The position numbers and the translations under genes are program-made. A DNA stretch of 64,000 bases from Rossellomorea marisflavi (GTDB lineage Bacteria > Bacillota > Bacilli > Bacillales > Bacillaceae_B), in assembly GCA_003667865.1 (NCBI GenBank), contig CP033051.1, positions 4,037,001-4,101,000 of the forward strand, read 5' to 3'. How positions within the stretch are numbered: position 1 is the first letter of the stretch; the number at the start of each line of letters is the position of its first letter. The notes below the pieces were generated by a model. That model had not been told where the DNA came from. It made no database searches and worked only from the letters and a program-made list of their open reading frames with translations. Positions 28,676-37,508 of this stretch are shown piece after piece.

Positions 28676-28689
28676 AATCATTCTCCTTT

Positions 28690-29085
28690 CTACTCCTGTA
28701 AGCTCCTCCAATCAATGTCACCACGTTGTAAGCCCCGAATCAGAGCTTCAGCTGTTCCCATATTTGTAGCTAGGGGAACTGCGTATACATCACATAGACG
28801 AATAAGCGCTGTTACATCTGGCTCATGAGGCTGAGCAGTAAGTGGATCTCGAAAGAAGATTACTACATCCATTTTATTGTTGGCAATATATGCGCCTATT
28901 TCCTGATCCCCTCCAAAAGGACCAGATTGAAAGCGATGAACAGTAAGACCCACTTCCTCTTGGAGTCTTTTCCCTGTTGTTCCTGTTGCAAATAAAGAGT
29001 GCTGGCTAAATATCTGTTTATATGCAGTAGCAAATTGAACCAAATCATCTTTCTTTTTATCATGTGCAATTAAAGCAATGTTCAT
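28690..29085 (-). CDS. mgsA: Methylglyoxal synthase
   Basis: 131 aa. [33 protein letters not shown] and [15 protein letters not shown] include the substrate and catalytic residues of the family. Converts dihydroxyacetone phosphate to methylglyoxal as a phosphate-releasing bypass. Sits between dapB and bshB1; bacillithiol is used to detoxify methylglyoxal, so the grouping makes sense. Confidence 0.97.
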   Translation of the reverse strand: MNIALIAHDKKKDDLVQFATAYKQIFSQHSLFATGTTGKRLQEEVGLTVHRFQSGPFGGDQEIGAYIANNKMDVVIFFRDPLTAQPHEPDVTALIRLCDVYAVPLATNMGTAEALIRGLQRGDIDWRSLQE

Positions 29086-29095
29086 AGGTTTCCCC

Positions 29096-29872
29096 TCACT
29101 CTATGATATTCTCTAAACCATATACTAAAGTATTTAACTGTAGAACTGTTTCAACAGATAATTTTACACCTGACATAAATGATGCTCGATTCATAGAGTC
29201 ATGCTTAATTGTAAGAGTTTGTCCATCTGCACCAAATAAAACTTGTTGGTGAGCAATTAAACCTGGCAAGCGGATGCTATGTATACGCATACCATCATAA
29301 TCTCCGCCTCTAGCACCTGGTAGAGTTTCTTTTTCATCTGGATGACCTTGTGTTTTCGTCTCTCTTACTTCTTTAATCATTTCTGCTGTTTTGATTGCTG
29401 TACCTGATGGAGCATCAAGCTTTTGGTCATGGTGTAGCTCAATAATCTCAACATCCGGGAAATATTTTGCAGCCATTTTAGAGAATTTCATCATTAAGAT
29501 TGCTCCTACTGCAAAATTCGGAGCAATAATCGCACCAATCTGCTTTTCTTCACAAAGTTCCTTAAGCTCTTGAAGTTGGTCAGTCGTGAATCCTGTCGTA
29601 CCTACTACAGGGCGAACACCATGTTCAATAGATGTTTTTGTATGTTTGTATCCAAATTCAGGAACCGTTAGGTCAATTAGTACATCTGGTGTATTTGATT
29701 GAAAACACTCTTCAATTGAGGTATGTATTGGTACGTTTCTTAGTTCTACCTTTTCAGGCTTATGATCGATAACACTTATTAATTCAAAGCCATCTGTTTC
29801 CTGAACCATTTTTACTGCTTCTCTACCCATTCTGCCTCTAGGTCCAGCAATCGTAATTTTAACATTAGTCAT
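29096..29872 (-). CDS. dapB: 4-hydroxy-tetrahydrodipicolinate reductase
   Basis: 258 aa from ATG 29872 (GAAGGAGAG upstream; the earlier frame lies within ypjD). Rossmann [26 protein letters not shown] with the catalytic His and Lys. NAD(P)H-dependent step to lysine and meso-diaminopimelate, and to the dipicolinate branch of spores. Overlaps ypjD by eight bases. Confidence 0.97.
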   Translation of the reverse strand: MTNVKITIAGPRGRMGREAVKMVQETDGFELISVIDHKPEKVELRNVPIHTSIEECFQSNTPDVLIDLTVPEFGYKHTKTSIEHGVRPVVGTTGFTTDQLQELKELCEEKQIGAIIAPNFAVGAILMMKFSKMAAKYFPDVEIIELHHDQKLDAPSGTAIKTAEMIKEVRETKTQGHPDEKETLPGARGGDYDGMRIHSIRLPGLIAHQQVLFGADGQTLTIKHDSMNRASFMSGVKLSVETVLQLNTLVYGLENIIE

Positions 29873-30212
29873 TTGTAGTCTCTCCTTCAATTCGAGTCCA
29901 TCGATCTTTATCTCTTGTATTAAATTTATGCATAACACGCTCATGCGCTGTCTCAAGATTAATATTCAATGAATTGGCTAAACAAATCAAGACAAACTGT
30001 AGATCTCCAAGCTCTTCTTCGATTGTTTTTTCATTTTCTGTACTCTTTTTAGGCTTCTCACCATAATAATGATTGATCTCTCTAGCTAATTCTCCCAATT
30101 CCTCTGTCATTCTCGCAAGCATGGCTAAAGGACTAAAGTATCCTTCTTTGAACTGGCTAATATATTGGTCAACTTCCACTTGCATTTCTTTCATGGACTT
30201 TTGTTGGCTCAT
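29865..30212 (-). CDS. ypjD: MazG-like nucleotide pyrophosphohydrolase YpjD
   Basis: 115 aa. MazG fold with [20 protein letters not shown] and [16 protein letters not shown], i.e. the ExxE...ExxD metal ligands. Family members hydrolyse (d)NTPs to monophosphates; the physiological substrate is unknown. First gene of the operon to birA; AAAGGAG ribosome site. Confidence 0.92.
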   Translation of the reverse strand: MSQQKSMKEMQVEVDQYISQFKEGYFSPLAMLARMTEELGELAREINHYYGEKPKKSTENEKTIEEELGDLQFVLICLANSLNINLETAHERVMHKFNTRDKDRWTRIEGETTND

Positions 30213-30589
30213 TTAAATCATTCTCCTTTAACGTCGTTGTATAGCTACTATCTTTAACAAGGTGCTGAAAACAATTACACATAAATAACAAAACTGATGA
30301 GAAGATAATAAAAGGTTTCCATTTTAGACCACTTTGTAGTTAAACAAACTTCATGTATTAGACCGTACAATTAAAATCAGATAGGAATATGTTTTTTAAA
30401 AAGATGAGTATTTGAATAACTTCAAATTAAATAAACCTCACCTTTTTATCATGTTAGCTAAATCAACCTATTTTTACAAATATTTCGTTCAGAAGAACAA
30501 AGGCTTTTAGCTTATTGCTTGTTATGTGGTGTTCCTATATAATGGCTCTGTCATATTACATCTTATTGTATAGAAAGGTTGAAATCATT
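30213..30589. other. Divergent promoter region between ypjD and ypjC
   Basis: About 380 bp, AT-rich. The plus-strand promoter of ypjC is listed separately. The ypjD promoter could not be assigned. No gene seen. Confidence 0.5.
30515..30543 (+). promoter_or_regulatory. Candidate sigma-A promoter of ypjC
   Basis: TTGCTT (30515-30520), 17 bases, TATAAT (30538-30543). The -10 is perfect, the -35 is poor. Confidence 0.5.
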
Positions 30590-31459
30590 TTGTTTTATTT
30601 AAAAATTAAGAACATTATTTTTATTTTGTTAGGTACTGCCATTTTTGCTTTTGGGCTTGTGCATTTTAACATTCAAAACCAATTAGCAGAAGGCGGTTTC
30701 ACGGGAATCACACTCTTGTTATATTTCCTTTTTCATATTGATCCTTCCATATCAAATTTAGCTCTAAATATCCCGATTTTTTTCATTGGATGGAGGCTAT
30801 TAGGTAGAAAAGCATTCTTCTATACTGTGATTGGTACAGTCGCCCTTTCGTTATTCTTATGGATTTTTCAAAAGTACCAAATTATTATTCCGTTAGAAGG
30901 CGACTTGTTCTTAGCAGCATTATTTGCTGGTATCTTTATTGGTGTTGGTTTAGGGATTATTTTTCGTTTTGGTGGCACCACAGGAGGCGTAGATATCATT
31001 GCAAGACTAGCGCATAAATACATAGGTTGGAGTATGGGAAAAACTATGTTTATGTTTGATGCTGTTGTCATAACAGTATCACTACTGACATATCTCGATT
31101 ACCGTGAAGCAATGTATACACTTGTTGCTGTCTTTGTAGGTGCACGTGTTATAGATTTCATGCAAGAAGGAGCATATGCAGCAAGAGGAGCTTGGATTAT
31201 TTCTGATCAGCATGATGAAATAGCAGGTAAGATCAATGAAAAAATGGACCGAGGGGTTACAGTTTTACGTGGGCACGGTTCCTTCACAAAACAAGATCGT
31301 GAAGTATTATATTGTGTCGTAGGAAGAAATGAAATTGTCCGACTGAAAAACATTGTAACAGAGGTTGATCCACATGCTTTCGTATCTGTTACTGTTGTTC
31401 ATGATGTAATGGGTGAAGGATTTACATTGGATGCAAATAAAAACCCTTTAGAAGATTAA
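30590..31459 (+). CDS. ypjC: YitT-family membrane protein YpjC
   Basis: 289 aa from TTG 30590, with AGAAAGG upstream; the longer frame starts inside the promoter. Four to five transmembrane helices (first: IIFILLGTAIFAFGLVHFNI), the family hallmark GGFTGITLLL and GGTTGGVDIIARL, and a C-terminal soluble DUF2179 domain (TVLRGHGSFTKQDREVLYCV). Function unknown; the family is widespread in Firmicutes. Confidence 0.93.
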   Translation: MFYLKIKNIIFILLGTAIFAFGLVHFNIQNQLAEGGFTGITLLLYFLFHIDPSISNLALNIPIFFIGWRLLGRKAFFYTVIGTVALSLFLWIFQKYQIIIPLEGDLFLAALFAGIFIGVGLGIIFRFGGTTGGVDIIARLAHKYIGWSMGKTMFMFDAVVITVSLLTYLDYREAMYTLVAVFVGARVIDFMQEGAYAARGAWIISDQHDEIAGKINEKMDRGVTVLRGHGSFTKQDREVLYCVVGRNEIVRLKNIVTEVDPHAFVSVTVVHDVMGEGFTLDANKNPLED

Positions 31460-31467
31460 GTCGAATA

Positions 31468-31508
31468 AAAAAAGCTGAGTATGAAATAAATTCATACCCA
31501 GCTTTTTT
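31468..31508 (+). terminator. Bidirectional terminator between ypjC and the protease gene
   Basis: Stem AAAGCTGAGTATGAA / TTCATACCCAGCTTT with T run on plus and A run upstream, between convergent genes. Confidence 0.88.
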
Positions 31509-31515
31509 ATTGTAA

Positions 31516-32196
31516 TTAATCGTCACTTTGCATCCCTGTGTAAATTAATACTAAACGAAGTAATTCAATTACTGCAACTGCTGCTGCTGCTACATATGTC
31601 ATTGCAGCGGCGTTTAATACTTTCTTAGCGTGTCTCTCTTCCTCATTACGTATTAGACCCAATGACACAATCTGATCCATTGCACGGGAAGATGCATTAA
31701 ACTCTACAGGTAACGTAATAAGCTGGAATAATACACCTGCAGCCATTAGTACAATACCTAATAGGAACATTTGAGAAAGTGATGTAAAAATCCCTATTAG
31801 AATAAAGATAAACGACATATTTGAACTAATATTGGCAACCGGTACAAGTGAGTGTCTAAAACGAAGAAATGCATAGCTTTCTGCATCTTGAATGGCATGC
31901 CCTACCTCGTGGGCTGCCACAGCAGCACCCGCAACTGAATGACCGTGGTAATTATCCGGTGATAGTGCAACAGTTTTTGTTAGCGGATTGTAATGATCGC
32001 TTAGGAATCCTCTACCCTCAACAACCTTAACATCAAATAATCCGTTTTCATCTAAAATTTTTCTAGCCATTTCTGCACCTGTCATACCTGATGTTGTTGC
32101 AACTCTCGAATACTTCTTAAAAGTCTTCTTTACACGCATTTGAGCAATAATTGGAATTGCAGTGATGATCAAAAAGTATACAATAAATCCGACCAT
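31516..32196 (-). CDS. YugP-like neutral zinc membrane metallopeptidase
   Basis: 226 aa. N-terminal helix, zincin motif AAHEVGHAIQDAE (HExxH), then LPVEFNASSRAMDQI and two further transmembrane helices. Family: putative membrane Zn peptidases (Pfam Zn_peptidase_2; B. subtilis YugP). B. subtilis does not carry it at this place, so this copy is an insertion relative to that order. Substrate unknown. GGAGG ribosome site. Confidence 0.9.
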   Translation of the reverse strand: MVGFIVYFLIITAIPIIAQMRVKKTFKKYSRVATTSGMTGAEMARKILDENGLFDVKVVEGRGFLSDHYNPLTKTVALSPDNYHGHSVAGAAVAAHEVGHAIQDAESYAFLRFRHSLVPVANISSNMSFIFILIGIFTSLSQMFLLGIVLMAAGVLFQLITLPVEFNASSRAMDQIVSLGLIRNEEERHAKKVLNAAAMTYVAAAAVAVIELLRLVLIYTGMQSDD

Positions 32197-32253
32197 GGTA
32201 AACCTCCAAAGTTGTTTGATTTACGAAAATTTTATCGGTTTATAGCCGTTCTG

Positions 32254-33045
32254 TCAATGTTTTTGTCTTTCTGTAAGACTCTCTCTCTCACCCTTATATT
32301 TTCTCCAACCAACATAAGATAATGTAACAACAATGATACTTCCAGTAGAAATGATTACCCACCATAAAGAAGGGTCCGCTTCATCTTCAGTTGTTCCATT
32401 AAATAAGTTCTCAAGATCTGTTTCCAATAAGCTGAGTTCTTGAAAAGCCTCTGAACTCTGAATTACATCGTGACGATAACGATCTATGTAAGATACACGT
32501 GTATCTAATTGTTGAACTCGTGTAACCGGTAAATCAAGCTTAATGCTTGGTTGAATCATACTATACTTTGTTAAGAAATTATTGAGTTTTTCATGGAATG
32601 CTTCAGGATCTCCCGTTTCTGCAGCTTGTTTTAAACCTTGAAAGGTTGTCATAATTGGGTCCTTCATTTCAGCCCATAATGGCTGATATTGCGAAGACAT
32701 GGCATCCATTACTAGTCGAAATGTCGTAACATCATTAATTTTTTGTGCATGATGCACTGCATTGTCTTGAATTGCTTTTAATGCTTGGTTATGAGCAACC
32801 GTGATGATGCGAAATTCATCAACAGAGAATACACTTGAGTTTGTAGCTTGTGCTTCTGTTAGCTCTTTTGAAAAAATGTCAAGTAATTGTTTTGCTTCTT
32901 CATATCTCCCAGCTTTTGTTAGTTGCAGAGCCTGGTCAGAAATAACATCTAATGGACTTAACGGAGACTCTTCAGCAAATGTTTGTATTGGTATTAAAAA
33001 AGATATCACGATGGTTAGAATCATGATTGCTCGATTCAGTTTCAT
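32254..33045 (-). CDS. ypjB: Sporulation protein YpjB-like, bitopic membrane protein
   Basis: 263 aa. Signal peptide (MILTIVISFLIPIQTFAEE), helical extracellular region, and a C-terminal transmembrane helix (WWVIISTGSIIVVTLSYVGW) with a short basic tail. This architecture and position match B. subtilis YpjB. Mechanism unknown. Ribosome site GGGGGG. Confidence 0.85.
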   Translation of the reverse strand: MKLNRAIMILTIVISFLIPIQTFAEESPLSPLDVISDQALQLTKAGRYEEAKQLLDIFSKELTEAQATNSSVFSVDEFRIITVAHNQALKAIQDNAVHHAQKINDVTTFRLVMDAMSSQYQPLWAEMKDPIMTTFQGLKQAAETGDPEAFHEKLNNFLTKYSMIQPSIKLDLPVTRVQQLDTRVSYIDRYRHDVIQSSEAFQELSLLETDLENLFNGTTEDEADPSLWWVIISTGSIIVVTLSYVGWRKYKGERESLTERQKH

Positions 33046-33140
33046 CCTTGTCCCCCCTCAAACTACTAATAAAGTGTATGAGAGCTTGGACAATTGTAGA
33101 CCAAATTTTGTAGACATTTTACTTAGTTCTTTTCATTATT

Positions 33141-33182
33141 AGATCCTTTATTAATGTTGTCTAGATGACATTAATAAAGGAT
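33141..33182. repeat. Long hairpin beside the inverted-repeat element
   Basis: ATCCTTTATTAATGT pairs with ACATTAATAAAGGAT around a short loop. No T tract on either side, so it is not a standard terminator. Confidence 0.6.
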
Positions 33183-33200
33183 TAGTTAAAAATAAGGACC

Positions 33201-33322
33201 GTTGCTTTCCGCTCCAGGTGCTTGCTTTCCGCGGGGCGGGAGTGAGCCTCCTCGCTTTGCTGTGGGGTCTCACTTTGCCCGCTATTTCCCGCAGGAGTCA
33301 AGCACCTTACGCTCCAAGCAAC
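33201..33322. repeat. GC-rich imperfect inverted-repeat element, about 122 bp
   Basis: Ends GTTGCTT / AAGCAAC, with inner pairs AGGTGCTTG / CAAGCACCT, GCGGG / CCCGC and GTGAG / CTCAC. Far richer in G and C than its surroundings. From memory, elements of this type (GCTTTCCGCGGGG...CTCCCGCAGGAG) are dispersed in many Bacillus-type genomes. It separates ypjA from ypjB; the other bases of the 410-bp gap show no gene. Confidence 0.8.
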
Positions 33323-33456
33323 TCTGTAAATGGTCAAGGGATCACATTTATAGCTAATACAGAATTAGGTATCTTCATCTAACGAAAAAACTTAATTTTA
33401 AAATCAATGTTTGTCTCATTTTATTGTTTATTTGAATTAAACTAAAGCTTTTGCTC

Positions 33457-34041
33457 TTATAATTCTAACCTTCTTGTACGTTGTGTGAATATGTAGCAGA
33501 TTAGAATGGATGCAAGGCTTAGCCAGAAGGTGAAGTATCCGATTTCTTTTACAAATAATGCTAGGCTCGGATAGACAGGGTAGTGCATAAAGACATAATC
33601 AATAACATCGTTATGAAGTGTCCAAATAGATGCTACTACAATATGCCAGATTTTCACTCGATAGTATCCTGAATAGAGCACTCCTTGGACTGCCATCGCT
33701 CCATGTGAAGCCATCAGCATATATCCTTCCCACGGAAGATAGCCGTTAACTCTTAAGGTAAGGAGATTCATTACAACAGCCCAGATTCCGTATTTAAATA
33801 GTGTTATGATACCAAGTGCTTCAAATATTGGCCAATTTCGGCCAAGTAAAAAGGCAAGGATGATAAAGCAAAAGAAGAGAGACGCGGTAGGACTATCGGG
33901 AACAAAAATTTTAAATTCTAGAGGAGTAACACGAAGTTGAGAGTCATACCAAATGTACCCATATATTGTACCGAAAATATTAATAATAAGTAGCATCCAT
34001 AAGAACAGTCTATTTTTAAGAATAGCATGTAACCAAATCAT
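33457..34041 (-). CDS. ypjA: YpjA family (DUF1405) membrane protein
   Basis: 194 aa from ATG 34041 (GGAAGGA nine bases upstream; two earlier starts overlap that site). Five to six transmembrane helices, with LILAFLLGRNW-like and HNDVIDYVFMHYP blocks. Position downstream of qcrC matches B. subtilis YpjA. Function unknown; the context suggests envelope or respiratory association. Confidence 0.87.
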   Translation of the reverse strand: MIWLHAILKNRLFLWMLLIINIFGTIYGYIWYDSQLRVTPLEFKIFVPDSPTASLFFCFIILAFLLGRNWPIFEALGIITLFKYGIWAVVMNLLTLRVNGYLPWEGYMLMASHGAMAVQGVLYSGYYRVKIWHIVVASIWTLHNDVIDYVFMHYPVYPSLALFVKEIGYFTFWLSLASILICYIFTQRTRRLEL

Positions 34042-34118
34042 CTTGTCCATTCCTTCCAACACATTATGTAGATATTACACAAAAAGAGCCAACACAATTT
34101 GCTGGCTCCTTTTAGTTG

Positions 34119-34892
34119 TTATTCGCTTTTTAAGTTAACGATGAATTCTGCTAATTTATCAAGTTCCTCGTCAGTACCTTTGAAAAGGCCTGCTGGCATT
34201 CCAGGTGGCTTACCATTAACAGCAATATCCTTAATCTCTTCTGCAGTCATATCTAAATCTACTAGCGCAGGACCTACAGCACCTTCAAGATTTTCACCGT
34301 GACAGTTAATACATCCATTTGCTTGTTCTGCATAGATTTGATAGCCTTCAGATTCTGTATCCACTTCGACTTCAGCAACAATTTTACCTTGTGCTCTCGC
34401 TGCTTCCCAGTCATGTGTCACAACTGATTCCCATGTCAGGAAGATTGTACCAGCTAAAGCTAAAAGCATAAATCCTGTTGCTAATGGACGCTTCGTCGGA
34501 CGACGATGTGGCCCTCTGTCGATGAATGGAGCTAGTAATAACGCTCCGAATGCAATTCCTGGAATAACAAACGCTCCAATCACGTTATATGGTCCAGATG
34601 CATAAGTATACTTAAGTAATTGATATAAGAATAAGAAATACCAGTCTGGTAGTGGAATGTAGCCAGTGTCCGTTGCATCGGCAACACGCTCTAACGGTGA
34701 TGGATGAGCTACCGTTAAGCATAAGTAACCGATTAGGAAAACAGCTCCTACTAACCATTCTTTTAATAGAAAGTTTGGCCAGAAAGCTTCTGTTTTTCCA
34801 GGGAACTCCGAATAGTCTTTGGGAATATTCGGCTTACGTTCTGCAGGAACACGAGAATCACCTACGAACTTCATCCCTTTTCCACGATGCAT
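34119..34892 (-). CDS. qcrC: Menaquinol:cytochrome c reductase, cytochrome b/c subunit QcrC
   Basis: 257 aa. The N-terminal half is the subunit IV-like part of cytochrome b with three transmembrane helices (PDWYFLFLYQLLKYTY); the C-terminal half is cytochrome c with CINCH as the covalent haem site and MPAG giving the probable Met ligand. This fusion is typical of Bacillus bc complexes. Last gene of qcrABC. Confidence 0.97.
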   Translation of the reverse strand: MHRGKGMKFVGDSRVPAERKPNIPKDYSEFPGKTEAFWPNFLLKEWLVGAVFLIGYLCLTVAHPSPLERVADATDTGYIPLPDWYFLFLYQLLKYTYASGPYNVIGAFVIPGIAFGALLLAPFIDRGPHRRPTKRPLATGFMLLALAGTIFLTWESVVTHDWEAARAQGKIVAEVEVDTESEGYQIYAEQANGCINCHGENLEGAVGPALVDLDMTAEEIKDIAVNGKPPGMPAGLFKGTDEELDKLAEFIVNLKSE

Positions 34893-34931
34893 AGCGTTCC
34901 CCTCCTTTAGTTAATGTACTCTAACTGAATT

Positions 34932-35606
34932 TTATAGTGGTCCAGAAATACCTTGTTTACGGATCATTAGGAAGTGAGCTCCCATTAATCCAAGCAATGC
35001 AGCTGGTAAGAAGAACACGTGTATCGCAAAGAATCGAGTAAGTGTTTGAGCACCAACAATCGTTGTGTGACCAGCTAATAATTGTTTTAATTGGTCTCCA
35101 ATAAATGGTGTAGCACCAGCGATTTCTAGACCAACCTTAGTAGCAAATAGCGCTTTCATATCCCAAGGAAGTAGGTAACCAGTAAAACCTAGTCCTAACA
35201 TAACGAAGAAGATTAATACCCCTACAACCCAGTTTAATTCACGAGGCTTTTTATATGCCCCTTGGAAAAATACACGAAGTGTATGTAGGAACATCATAAC
35301 AATAACTAAGCTTGCTCCCCAGTGGTGCATACCACGTACGATTTGACCAAAAGCCACTTCATTTTGTAAATAATAAACAGATTCCCAAGCGTTTTTAATA
35401 TCTGGTACATAGTACATTGTTAAAAACATACCAGATAAAATTTGGATTACGGTAACGAAGAATGTTAGTCCACCAAAGCAGTAAACAAACGCAGAAAAGT
35501 GATGCGCAGGGTTTACGTGCTCGGGTACTTCATGATCCGCAATATCGCGCCATAAAGGCGTAATGTCCAAACGCTCATCAACCCAATCATAGATCTTGTT
35601 TAGCAC
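34932..35606 (-). CDS. qcrB: Menaquinol:cytochrome c reductase, cytochrome b subunit QcrB
   Basis: 224 aa, GTG start with AAGGGGG upstream. Cytochrome b6-type with four helices and paired histidines: MHHWGASLVIVMMFLHTLRV and RFFAIHVFFLPAALLGLMGAH regions. Binds the b haems of the complex. Between qcrA and qcrC. Confidence 0.97.
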   Translation of the reverse strand: MLNKIYDWVDERLDITPLWRDIADHEVPEHVNPAHHFSAFVYCFGGLTFFVTVIQILSGMFLTMYYVPDIKNAWESVYYLQNEVAFGQIVRGMHHWGASLVIVMMFLHTLRVFFQGAYKKPRELNWVVGVLIFFVMLGLGFTGYLLPWDMKALFATKVGLEIAGATPFIGDQLKQLLAGHTTIVGAQTLTRFFAIHVFFLPAALLGLMGAHFLMIRKQGISGPL

Positions 35607-35619
35607 AGATTACGCCCCC

Positions 35620-36129
35620 TTACTTAACAAATTTATTCGGTTCTGGTGTTCCAAGATATAAAATACCATCTTTCTCCTGAGTTGGATATGAATCCAACGG
35701 AGCTGTTGGCGGTGTACCTGGAACGTTCTTACCGCTCTTTTCGTACAAGCCACCATGGCAAGGACAGTAGAACATGTTCGGGTCATTTTCACTACCATTC
35801 CAGTTTACAACGCATCCTAAATGCTTACACACTGGTGAAAGAGCTACAATTTCTCCAGCTTCATTCTTGTAAACCCAAGCTGAATTTGTAACCTCTGATG
35901 TGTACCACGCATCTACTTGCTCATAAGAAAAGTCTACACGAGTTGGTTCATTTGTAATGTCTGCAACTTTTAGTTTAGTTGCTATGAAATCTCCGCCAGC
36001 TTCCGCTTTTAGTACTGGATCTATTGCAAATCGCACCATTGGCATTAGCATTCCAGCAGCCATAAAGCCACCTACACCAGTTAGTGTATAGTTAAGGAAT
36101 TGACGTCTTGATACACGATGTTTGCTCAT
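35620..36129 (-). CDS. qcrA: Menaquinol:cytochrome c reductase, Rieske iron-sulfur subunit QcrA
   Basis: 169 aa from ATG 36129 (GAGGGGGG upstream). Twin-arginine type N-terminus VSRRQFLNYTLTGVGGFMAA; B. subtilis QcrA is a known Tat substrate. Rieske ligands CKHLGC and CPCHGG with two further structural residues hold the 2Fe-2S cluster. First gene of qcrABC; ypiF lies 148 bp upstream of its start. Confidence 0.97.
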   Translation of the reverse strand: MSKHRVSRRQFLNYTLTGVGGFMAAGMLMPMVRFAIDPVLKAEAGGDFIATKLKVADITNEPTRVDFSYEQVDAWYTSEVTNSAWVYKNEAGEIVALSPVCKHLGCVVNWNGSENDPNMFYCPCHGGLYEKSGKNVPGTPPTAPLDSYPTQEKDGILYLGTPEPNKFVK

Positions 36130-36277
36130 CCTTTTCCCCCCTCTATCGTAAGGTAAGTCCAACGGACATATTTCGCACAAAATATAATACTAGGACATAT
36201 ACATGATATATTAATCTTATAGGTTGGTCAATAACTACTATCTTTAATTGATGACAACAATGTGACGTTTTTATGAA

Positions 36278-36742
36278 TTATGTGTTTTGTTGCCATCTTT
36301 GCACTAAAATATTTAACAGTTGCTTGACTTGGTCCTCCATGATTGAGTGCTTATAATTTTCATCCAAATGCTCTAAAGGAATGGATGGAACCCAGATCAG
36401 TTGGTCTCCAAGCTTGTCCTCTTCTGATTTCCACTGACTATCACAAGTCAGGTAAAAAATATATTTTGTGCCATTTTCCCGAAGTACTTCATTCCAGTTA
36501 AGCAAATAATCCACTTTATCACGAACACCCTCGGATTGCAAATATGTAAATGGTGGAATAATAAGCATTCTTCCTCTAAATTGTCTTTCCAAATGAAAAG
36601 AAAGTAGAGTTAAGAACTCACTTTGATTAACTGATTGCTTCATTCCGACTCCAAAGTCCAATCCAGAAAGTGGAATAATAGCAGTATCAATGAATTGCTT
36701 CTCTTTCATAAACACTTCAATATCTTGTAATGTCCAATTCAT
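36278..36742 (-). CDS. ypiF: YpiF family (DUF2487) protein
   Basis: 154 aa, soluble, with IDTAIIPLSGLDFGVGM and IWVPSIPLEHLDENYK. Same position upstream of qcrA as in B. subtilis, probably in one transcript with the bc genes. Function unknown. AGGAGAG ribosome site. Confidence 0.87.
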   Translation of the reverse strand: MNWTLQDIEVFMKEKQFIDTAIIPLSGLDFGVGMKQSVNQSEFLTLLSFHLERQFRGRMLIIPPFTYLQSEGVRDKVDYLLNWNEVLRENGTKYIFYLTCDSQWKSEEDKLGDQLIWVPSIPLEHLDENYKHSIMEDQVKQLLNILVQRWQQNT

Positions 36743-36886
36743 TTGTATTACTCTCCTAAATTCTTGAATATTATTCTTATAATATCACGAATCCTTTGCA
36801 TGTACAAAAGCCGTGGATTTTAGAATAACATACTTTTAAAAAGAAAGAGAATGTTTTACAAACAGAATGTGGTTGGACAAGCCTTA

Positions 36887-36927
36887 CAAAAAAACAGCTA
36901 ACTGTATGATTTTACTACAGCTAGCTG
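36887..36927 (-). terminator. Terminator of ypiA-ypiB
   Basis: CAGCTAGCTGTA / TACAGTTAGCTG stem on the minus strand followed by seven T; isolates ypiA-ypiB from ypiF-qcr. Confidence 0.85.
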
Positions 36928-36936
36928 CCACTCTTA

Positions 36937-37476
36937 TTAACGCAAGTTATTTAATTGTTTTGTTAGTCGGTTAAAAGCTTCTTTATCATGGCGATCAAGT
37001 GCTTCATCAATTTCTTTTAAAATTTTTTCCTTTTGAAATGTATGAATGCTCTCTTTTAGAAATTGTTCCGCTATAATCCGGTCTTTTTCGTTAATCATTA
37101 AATACTTCGGCATGAATGGATTTTCCTCGAGAACAGCAACATATTGGTAACTTGAATTTGATTTCGAAAAATTTAATTGTATATAGATATCCTCATCCCG
37201 ATTTAGGCGAATATCATGAAAGGATTTCTCAGCATCTGTCGTCATAATATTTTCTTTATAAAATCGAAATGGAACATCTTCAACGCAATGAGTACTCATC
37301 ACAAGCCCCCTTGGACAATATTGGGCTTCATCAACAAAATGAACCTTTTTCATTAATTGGTCATGACTCATTAAATAATTTAAAATCCATACACATTCTC
37401 TTCTTTTTAGTTGGTAGCGATTTAGAAACCAACGAATAAAGTCCTTTTTCTCGTTGACAGATACAGGGGTAGTCAT
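36937..37476 (-). CDS. ypiB: YpiB family (UPF0302) protein
   Basis: 179 aa. Conserved N-terminal region with [20 protein letters not shown] and the closing [20 protein letters not shown], typical of the UPF0302/IDEAL-domain proteins. Second gene after ypiA. Function unknown. Confidence 0.9.
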   Translation of the reverse strand: MTTPVSVNEKKDFIRWFLNRYQLKRRECVWILNYLMSHDQLMKKVHFVDEAQYCPRGLVMSTHCVEDVPFRFYKENIMTTDAEKSFHDIRLNRDEDIYIQLNFSKSNSSYQYVAVLEENPFMPKYLMINEKDRIIAEQFLKESIHTFQKEKILKEIDEALDRHDKEAFNRLTKQLNNLR

Positions 37477-37508
37477 CTATTGGTATTCCCTCCTCTGTAT
37501 AATCGATT

